Assembly (NCBI GenBank): GCA_964596185.1
Contig: CAZQUE010000016.1
Location: 1-64,000 of the forward strand
From: DYKG01 sp964596185
GTDB taxonomy: Bacteria > Muiribacteriota > Ozemobacteria > Ozemobacterales > Ozemobacteraceae
Direction: 5' to 3'
DNA length: 64,000 bases
Below the pieces are notes generated by a model. The model saw nothing but the letters and a program-made list of their open reading frames with translations. It searched no databases and had not been told where the DNA came from. Below are positions 51,503 to 59,300 of this stretch, one piece after another (positions within the stretch are counted from its first letter, which is position 1; every line of letters begins with the position of its first letter). The position numbers and the translations under genes were made by a program.

Positions 51503-53410
51503 ATGCAAATCATTCTTTCTGCCATCAACAGCCGCCACACCCACAATGCCATAGCACTAGCCTACCTTGCCGCTTACTGGCAGAAGGTTCCCGGTCGCCC
51601 GATTCCTCAGATCATGGAATTCGACATTAATCAGACCAATGAAACCATTTATTCGGAACTCATTCTGGCAAAGCCCAATGTTCTGGCATTTTCAGTTTAC
51701 ATCTGGTCTTTGGAAAGAGTTTTAAGCGTATGTGCGGCAATAAAAGCTGCCTGCCCGGACACTGTTATCATTCTCGGCGGTCCGGAAGCATCTTTTATTG
51801 ACACCAAGATTCTGCAGGAAAACGATTTTATCGATTTCATCATTCGCGGCGAAGGCGAAGCTACTCTTTCAGAGCTTCTCGAAGCCATATTAAGCAATCG
51901 ACCTGCCGAGGCTCTTAGCGGCACAACCTGTCGACATGCGGGAAAAATTCAAAGAAACCCCGATCGCGAGCTGATACAAAACATGGATGAAATCCCCTCC
52001 CCCTTTGCTGGCGGCTATTTTGGCAACGGGCACGGTTTCACCTATTATGAAGCCTCAAGGGGTTGCCCGTCAAAATGCTCTTATTGCCTGAGTTCTGTCC
52101 AGGGACCAGTGCGCAATCATTCGTTAGAACGGGTAAAAAAAGATCTCGACTGGTTTTTCGATGCTGATTATCGCCAGATAAGATTCGCCGACCGCACCTT
52201 CAATTTCGACTTCGAACGGGCAGCCGAAATAATCAAATATATAATTAAAAAAAATCACAAGTGCATCAATTTTCATTTTGAATTTCAGGCAGATTTCATG
52301 AATGAAGAAATCTTCTCGCTTTTACAGCAGGCTCCTGAAGGAATGTTTCATCTCGAAATCGGTGTTCAGTCAACGAACAAGCAGGCACTCACCAGCGTAA
52401 GTCGTCGCTTCAACCTGAAAAATCTGCAGGAAAATGTAACGCGCTTGCGGGCAAATACTGGCTGTCACTTACATCTCGATTTGCTTGGCGGTTTACCCGA
52501 AGATAGCTTTGCCGATTTTCTCGCCAGTCTCGACGATGTATACCGACTGAATCCCCACAGCATTCAAATCAGCCTGGTCAAAGTTTTGCGTGGAACCCCT
52601 CTCGAAAAAAGAGTTGCCTGCGGCGATCTCAATTGCATGGCCAGGCCCCCCTACACTGTTTTGCGAACCAGATGGCTCGAAGCGAGCGAAGCCCTTGAAA
52701 TACAGGACATAGGCAAGCTTGTTGAAGGTATGTACAATTGCGATCGCTTCAATTTATCCTTAGGTTATCTGATTACCAATCTTTTTGCAGGGTCCGCGGC
52801 GGCTTTTTTCAGGAAGCTCGGACAATGGTGGCGCAAACAAGGCTTTCCTTTCTACAATTTTGGCCCGGACAACATTTATTCCAAGCTTTCCGAATTCGTG
52901 CAAAATGAAAATGCCTTGCCATGCCTGAAGGGCAAAACTCTGGTAATGCTGGAACACGAGTTTCATCTTAGCCAAAAGGTGCCTTGTGGGGATTCGCAGC
53001 TCGGCCCTGAATTTGTCAGCGGCAAGAACAAAAACACCCTAAGGGTCGTTCCGGGTCTGAAATGCTTCTGGTATGCCTTTGATCTTCAGCGAATCCTGGC
53101 CGGCGGCGAGCCCATCAACAGCGGAGCTTTTCCGGCTGTTTACAGCTATGAAAAAGATCTTTCTTCGGTTCCAGACACTCGACTTCTGCAGCTTGACCTG
53201 GCCGAGCGGTTCGTCATTGCCTCGGTACAGCGCAAAGTTGCGCTGGAAAATTTCCCCCAGGAATGGCAAAAATGCTGTGTTGCAGAGAATTTCACGCCTG
53301 ATTTTGCATCAGTTATTGAAAAACTCAAGTCCGACGGGCTATTATATGATTCAAGGGAAAAGAACTACCGCGAAGTAAAAGAGCTGATTGAGCTTTCGCG
53401 TTCGCCATAA
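51503..53410 (+). CDS. B12-binding radical SAM protein with DUF4080 domain
   Basis: About 635 residues. The N-terminal cobalamin-binding domain (about 1-130) opens in the typical way (QIILSAINSRHTHNAIALAYLA). Next is a radical SAM domain with SRGCPSKCSYCLSS (CxxxCxxC, near residue 192), then DUF4080 toward the C-terminus. These enzymes are annotated as possible methyltransferases or tRNA-thiotransferase relatives, but no substrate is known. The family start favours the ATG at 51503; an in-frame TTG at 51467 has a better ribosome binding site (AGGTGA, 7 nt away) and would add 12 residues. It follows the pdxR-type gene closely. Confidence 0.87.
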   Translation: MQIILSAINSRHTHNAIALAYLAAYWQKVPGRPIPQIMEFDINQTNETIYSELILAKPNVLAFSVYIWSLERVLSVCAAIKAACPDTVIILGGPEASFIDTKILQENDFIDFIIRGEGEATLSELLEAILSNRPAEALSGTTCRHAGKIQRNPDRELIQNMDEIPSPFAGGYFGNGHGFTYYEASRGCPSKCSYCLSSVQGPVRNHSLERVKKDLDWFFDADYRQIRFADRTFNFDFERAAEIIKYIIKKNHKCINFHFEFQADFMNEEIFSLLQQAPEGMFHLEIGVQSTNKQALTSVSRRFNLKNLQENVTRLRANTGCHLHLDLLGGLPEDSFADFLASLDDVYRLNPHSIQISLVKVLRGTPLEKRVACGDLNCMARPPYTVLRTRWLEASEALEIQDIGKLVEGMYNCDRFNLSLGYLITNLFAGSAAAFFRKLGQWWRKQGFPFYNFGPDNIYSKLSEFVQNENALPCLKGKTLVMLEHEFHLSQKVPCGDSQLGPEFVSGKNKNTLRVVPGLKCFWYAFDLQRILAGGEPINSGAFPAVYSYEKDLSSVPDTRLLQLDLAERFVIASVQRKVALENFPQEWQKCCVAENFTPDFASVIEKLKSDGLLYDSREKNYREVKELIELSRSP

Positions 53411-53430
53411 AACTGCACAGGAGAACAATG

Positions 53431-53694
53431 ATGCCGATATATACCTATCGCGCCCGAGACCCCGAGAAGAGCTGCGATAAATGCCGCGAATCGTTCGACA
53501 CTTTTCAGGGAATCAGAGAAGAGGCATTGACCAATTGCCCGGATTGTAACAACGAAATCGTTCGTCTTATTCATGCAGCCAAGCCGTTCAAAGACCGCTC
53601 GGATCACAAATTGCTTTCGGACGACAATCTCAAGAAGCATGGCTTCAAGAAGCTTGTAAAAACCGGTAAAGGAACTTACGACGAAGTTGTCTGA
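53431..53694 (+). CDS. FmdB-type zinc ribbon protein
   Basis: About 87 residues. It opens PIYTYR and has two zinc-binding CxxC pairs, CDKC and CPDC, the FmdB regulatory-protein fold. AGGAG lies 7 nt before the ATG at 53431 and only 4 nt before the one at 53428, so the second is preferred. Function of these small proteins is poorly known. The 3' end overlaps the next gene by 8 nt. Confidence 0.85.
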   Translation: MPIYTYRARDPEKSCDKCRESFDTFQGIREEALTNCPDCNNEIVRLIHAAKPFKDRSDHKLLSDDNLKKHGFKKLVKTGKGTYDEVV

Positions 53695-54205
53695 CCAGAT
53701 TTGCGCCAACCTTCTGTTTAAAGGCACCCCGACGATTGTCTGCCCAGAACCGACGCCATTTGGCTTCGGACGGGTTCTGCTTGAAAACGAAAAGTTGCGG
53801 GTCAAGATTCCATCAACTGTTGCGGCAACCCAACATCGGGAATACTGCAATAAGCATGTTTTAAACTGGCTGAAAGCGCAAGCCCGCTCGACGCTCAACA
53901 GTGAAACTTTCAATCTCTGCCGCGAGCTGGGGCTTCAATACAACAATATCGCCATCAAAGACACGCGTTCGCGCTGGGGCAGTTGTTCGGGCAAAACCAA
54001 TCTTAATTTCAACTGGCGGCTGATCATGGCTCCGCCTGATGTTTTGCGCTACGTAGTGGTCCATGAAACCGCGCATCTTCAAGAGATGAACCATTCAGAG
54101 AGGTTTTGGGCGCTGGTACAGCAACGTTGCCCCGACTATCGCCTTCACCGCGACTGGCTGAAAAAACACGCCGGTGAAATTCTAAACTGGCAGCTCAAGT
54201 TTTAA
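53687..54205 (+). CDS. YgjP-type zinc metallopeptidase (DUF45)
   Basis: 172 residues from a TTG that overlaps the fmdB-like stop by 8 nt; the nearest ribosome-binding-like sequence is AAGGA about 13 nt upstream. The C-terminal domain has DTRSRWGSCS near residue 97 and the zinc motif VVHETAHLQEMNH (HExxH, near residue 125), typical of the YgjP/M48-like family. Function in bacteria is uncertain. Convergent with the secreted metallopeptidase. Confidence 0.88.
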   Translation: MSDQICANLLFKGTPTIVCPEPTPFGFGRVLLENEKLRVKIPSTVAATQHREYCNKHVLNWLKAQARSTLNSETFNLCRELGLQYNNIAIKDTRSRWGSCSGKTNLNFNWRLIMAPPDVLRYVVVHETAHLQEMNHSERFWALVQQRCPDYRLHRDWLKKHAGEILNWQLKF

Positions 54206-54226
54206 AAACCGATGATTCGGAGCCTT

Positions 54227-56173
54227 TTAACTTTCGAGCCGGTCTATCCAGGCGGTAAAAGTTTCGTTGCCCTGTAACTGTTCGAATTTGAGAATATCAA
54301 CTATGCGGTTTTTCAAGGGTTCGAGCTTGTTTTTGCCATCTTCGTTCTGAGCCAGATAGGCCTGAGTGATCATTTCGAGCAAGCCGGTGTCGCCTTCGGC
54401 GATGTCGCTGCGAATCTGCTGCACCAGTTCTTCTTCGGTATCGGCAATTTTCTGGAATGCCAGTTCGAAAGCGACATCATCGGCACTGCTCTCGACGTCA
54501 TCTTTCTGGGCAAGAACATTTGCGTTCAGGTCTTCCGGGTTGAAAGGCGATTGAATGATTTCGTCGAGCATTCTCCGGGCAGAGGCGCGGTCAACCCTTC
54601 TTCGCGCCGACGAGCTGCTGCGCGTTGAAGCAACCGGTGCACCGTCATAAGACAAAGAGAATGAAAAAACCGCGGGTTTGGCGCCACAGGCGTAGGTTTG
54701 TTCGACCTTCATCACCGTCGGGCCGCGATTCACAACCAGCAAAAATGCACGATTATGGTTTGCGGGAACCTTGACTTTGAGTCGTCCCTTGTAATCTCTG
54801 ATGGTGAGCCATTCAACCGAAGGCATCGCTTTTCGGTCAGTAGAACAGCTGACAAAAGCGACGTCGAAGCTATTGGCGTACTTTCCGGCAGCGACTTGCT
54901 GGCCGGCAAAATCGACCTGAATTTCTTTTCCTCTGATTGCGGAAACCTGATCGATATTGACCGCGCGGGCTGACCATGCCTTGACACTTGATTTTCCGCG
55001 GACGGGAAAACCGGTCACCCGCAGATCAGGGCGAATCATTAATTTGGCGAGATGCTTGTCGTAGCCGTATGCGCCCCGTGCCAATCTTGAATCATTCAGA
55101 TAGTTGGCCAGAGAAAAACTGCGAAACAGATTGGCGACGTTATTTTTAATCTTTTGCTTTTTAATTGCTGCGTTAAGGCCAGAGAGTCCCTGCGATTTCT
55201 GATCGACCATTTTGCGGACAAACTCGCGACGGCGATCTTCAGTTGAGGCAATGTGAGTGGCGATGTAATAGGCCCAGAGATACACCTGGCCATAGTTGGC
55301 CAGAGCCGTCTTCGGCGACCAGGCACAAAGATTGTTATCGGGACTGCGGACAAAAGCCATGACCTGGGGTGGATGACCGTAGCCACACAGAAATGGTGCG
55401 AGCTGAGAAAGACTTTCATCTACCCAGTCGAATTCTTTTGGGTCATGATACCAGTGAACCATGTGTTGAAATTCATGGGCGAGCACACTCAAAAACTTGA
55501 CTGAGCCGGCCTTGCCTGGATAAGTATCGAGATAAAGCATTTCGCGCTGATTGCTATTGGCATTTTTACTGCGGGGAAACTCGTCGCTGGCGTTGAAATA
55601 GCCTGAAGTAAAGGCATTTCTGCCACGCGAGGGATCATAGCCATCGCGAATATCCATTAACAGCAGGGTTATTTTTTTATCACCATCGATGCCCGGGCTC
55701 CATTCGGTGCCGAACATCGATCTGACCTGAGGCACAATCTTGCGGTCGAAATGAGCGGCAATGTTGGCGATAGTTTTGTCGTCAACGCGCTGTCCGCGTT
55801 CGAGATACACATAACAATGCGTGCCAATCTTTTTCAGCACCGCCTGAATTCGAATTGGAGAGTTATTGGCGAGGTTAACCGAGTTAAAAACTTCGACATC
55901 ACCGACTTCAGGAGTTTTGCGGTCAGCATAAGCAAGAAGTCCGGGTTCATCGAGCATGGCTTCGATGGCCGACCTTGCTTCTTCGGTTGTTTCAGCGAAC
56001 GCCAGAGGTTCAAAAAGCTTTTCGGCCTGTTTTTTAAATAACTGCGTTGCGTCCAGTTGCTGTTCTTCGGGGGTATGAGCATTCTCGAAGTTATCGGCGG
56101 CGAATGATGTTGCGGTATACAAGAGCATTAACAGGCCAAGAACCGCAGTTTTCATCGGTGAACAATTCAGCAA
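54227..56173 (-). CDS. secreted zinc metallopeptidase, M30/gluzincin-like
   Basis: 648 residues. A signal peptide ends near residue 25. The catalytic motif is H233-E-F-Q-H237 within LAHEFQHMVHW, and DWVDESLSQLA provides the probable third zinc ligand E253, the arrangement seen in hyicolysin-type (M30) and related gluzincins. A beta-rich domain (about 400-520) and a helical acidic C-terminal region (about 530-648) follow. AGGAG lies 9 nt before the TTG at 56173 and 27 nt before the ATG at 56155, so the TTG start is preferred. Extracellular or periplasmic proteolysis is likely. Confidence 0.8.
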   Translation of the reverse strand: MLNCSPMKTAVLGLLMLLYTATSFAADNFENAHTPEEQQLDATQLFKKQAEKLFEPLAFAETTEEARSAIEAMLDEPGLLAYADRKTPEVGDVEVFNSVNLANNSPIRIQAVLKKIGTHCYVYLERGQRVDDKTIANIAAHFDRKIVPQVRSMFGTEWSPGIDGDKKITLLLMDIRDGYDPSRGRNAFTSGYFNASDEFPRSKNANSNQREMLYLDTYPGKAGSVKFLSVLAHEFQHMVHWYHDPKEFDWVDESLSQLAPFLCGYGHPPQVMAFVRSPDNNLCAWSPKTALANYGQVYLWAYYIATHIASTEDRRREFVRKMVDQKSQGLSGLNAAIKKQKIKNNVANLFRSFSLANYLNDSRLARGAYGYDKHLAKLMIRPDLRVTGFPVRGKSSVKAWSARAVNIDQVSAIRGKEIQVDFAGQQVAAGKYANSFDVAFVSCSTDRKAMPSVEWLTIRDYKGRLKVKVPANHNRAFLLVVNRGPTVMKVEQTYACGAKPAVFSFSLSYDGAPVASTRSSSSARRRVDRASARRMLDEIIQSPFNPEDLNANVLAQKDDVESSADDVAFELAFQKIADTEEELVQQIRSDIAEGDTGLLEMITQAYLAQNEDGKNKLEPLKNRIVDILKFEQLQGNETFTAWIDRLES

Positions 56174-56310
56174 AGGATGAATCTCCTGAAGATATTTTTA
56201 TCATTATAAGAAAATATGCGACAAAACGTAATCCCCTGCCCGGCAAAAATTCATACCGATAATTTTAGGTCGAGCTGCAGACTCAAAAGACTGAAATTTC
56301 AGGCTCAGGT

Positions 56311-59300
56311 TTACATAACTTTTTCAAAAGAAAACAGGTCAAAGGCTTCTTTTTTACCTTTCAAATTAATCGAGCCAACCTTTTTGACGCTGACCCGAGC
56401 TGGCAGAAGCGCAAGCACCCCGCTACTGAAAAGGGCTGAATCGTTGTGCAGGTCTTCAGCGACAGCTTGAACACGTGCAGCGGTGTTGACTGAATCGCCG
56501 ATCATGGTGAAGTCGCATTGATCGCCGACTCCGAGCAAGCCGGCGATTACCTCACCGGCATGGGCACCGACAAAGATGCGTGTTGAGGAGCTTTTTTCGA
56601 TTTTCTTCAGCTCTTCAACCATTTGCAGGAAGCCACTTATTGATTTTTCCTGGTTTTGTGGAAAGAACGCGAGCATTTTGCCACCGATAATCTTGTCGAT
56701 GTCGCCGCCGCAATCTATCACGGCCCGGCATATTCGCCCCATTTCATCAGAAAATTCGTGAAAATTTTGGCTATTTATCAGGTTGTTTGCAGTAATCAGA
56801 TTGATAAAGACTATGATTCTTCTGGTTTTAAAGCCCTGCCGGGCCTTTTGATGCTGCCCGGCATCGGCGAGCAGGTCGCCGGCCTGCTGTGAAACGAGAC
56901 TCTTGAGCAAAGATTTTTCCTTGATCATTTTCGCCATATTGTTAAAGGCGTGGCAAAGCCGGCTCAACTCGTCTTCATAAACCGTTTCGATTTCGAGGTT
57001 GTATGACTGCTCGCGCAAGGATCTGGTCTGAAAAATCATCTTTCTTACAGGCTCGATAAGGTTCTGGGCGATAGCCAATACCATGACGTAAGCGATGATG
57101 GTACCGATAGCAAGCACAAGCATGGCTAAGAGTATAGAACCGTTCAATTCGCGCTTAATTTTTGTCAGGCTGGAAAAGGCCGTTAGCAGTGTTTTCGGGT
57201 GAATGCGGCCGATCTGCCCGACCACCATCAGTTCGTCGCCCGCATAAGGCGCGGCAAACTCGAGGTGTTGGCCGGTATGGCCGACCCAGCGCAGGATTTT
57301 TTCCGATAAATTGGCTCTTCTTTTGCGATTGGGATAAGAGGCGTGCCCCATTTTTATCTGGACTTCAGCAAACACGGGAATACTGTCGGGAGAAAAGGTT
57401 GCCGCCGCACGCAGCATGGCTCGCTGATCAGTCAGAACTGCAGTCCAGACCGCAAGATAGTCGGGATTGTCCAGGCCTGGAACCGGCAGAGACAATACGG
57501 TAATGCACGAACTAATTGCGTTTTGCACGACCGGACGCCACAAAGAAGAGAACAATTCGGCCATGATTTTCTCACCGAACATTGAACGATAAACGTGAAC
57601 GAATGATTCGAGGATCATTTCATCTTTTGCCTGCTGAGCCAGTGGCGCGGGATTTGGAACATCAAGGATCGAATTGAAAATGATGCGACTCACGCCTTCG
57701 GCGATTGAGTTAGAAGAGCCGTCCTGGCCCGGATCTGGCTCTTTGCCAATACAAACCCCGTCACGGCGCAGAATAACGGCCTGCCCGATTTCGACCGGAA
57801 CCGGAGCCCCCGCTTCAAGTTCGGCGATATTACGACTGAGGTATTTTTCGATCAGTGCATTTGCACCGTCATTTTTGGCCTTTACCAGATTCTGCAGTCC
57901 GGTATTGCGGGAAATGAAAGCCAAGCGATCGGCAAGAAACGGTTGAAACAGGTATTGAAGTCTTTCAACAGCTTCAAGCTTGCGGTTGATTTTCTGCAAC
58001 TCTTCCTGTTGCAGGTTTTGCAATTCGATATTCTGGAAGCCTTCGACCGCAAGAAACACAAAACTTGCCGGAACGATTATTCCCACGAGAATTGCCACAG
58101 AAAGTTGTTTGCGTAAAGAAACCGCAAAGCCGGCACCATGAAAGACCGTCGAATGCCAGAGCCATGCGAATGCAAGAAAAATTACCCAAACAATAGTCCG
58201 CAGGGGAAAAGCCCAGGCCTGAGATTCTTTTTGGCGATAAAAATCGGCCCGGTAACGCTGTCCGCGAAGTTCAAAATCATGTTTAAACAGCAAATCCAGA
58301 TTTTTTGAACTGCTTTCTGGGCCAGCCGGAATTTTTCTTTCATCATTTACCCCGAAAATTTCCAGATAACCACCGGAAATTGAATTCAACGCCTGAATTT
58401 CTTTCAGTAGTGCCGGCAGACAATCGTCAAGACTGAATCTGGCCATCATTACCCCGGTCGTATCCCATTGGCGACTGGCAGGAAATTCAAATAACGGGTA
58501 AGCGCCATCTGCAGTCCTGGGGCGAAAAACCTCAGGATCGATTCGAAAAAGTGGCGCCCAGAAAAAAACTTTTTCCTGGTTATCGATGCTGAATGGAAAA
58601 TTTCTAAAGGTCATTTCATCGTGCAAAAAGCCGATGTCGGTTCGCAAGCCGAAACATTTTTCGATAACAGCTTCCAGCGAGGGGTTGCGAATCTGCAAAA
58701 GAAAGTCAAAACTGCTTTTTTTTCCGGCGAATGTTCGGCTCTGGCGATCCAGGGTCTGTAGTAGATCATGCAGGCCGCGATGGTCTTCAGGAGCAAAACC
58801 ATTCAACAGGAAAGGCTTCATCATCTCTTGGCGACTTCGACACATCGCCAGTCTTTCAAAGCTAAAGCCTTTACGGGCGAAATTTTCTTCAATTTTCTGG
58901 CGATATTCCGGCAATTGTTTGTCGGGGCATAAAAGCAGGTCGTTGCCGATTTTTTCAGCTTCACGGCATAGGAAACTTTCGCTGAGAAACAAGGCGGCAT
59001 TTTCATGTTGCAGCAGCTGTGCCATCGATAAGGCGAATTTTCTTGCGGCGGCAGACTTTTCTGCGTCGACATTTTTTGCAAGATTACCGATGAAAGCGTG
59101 CAGATTGAAAGCTGCCAGTGCGATTACCAGCAGGCCGGCAGCAAAAAAAGCATTTCTTGAGATTCCCGAGCCCGGCAGACGTTGCCATTTTTCATTTTCA
59201 GCAGCGGGCCCAATTTGAGCCAAAGATTCATTCATGCTGTTTTCATCGGGAATTTCCAGTAACTTCCAGCCTTTGCCATGGTCAAAATGCAGTTGACCGA

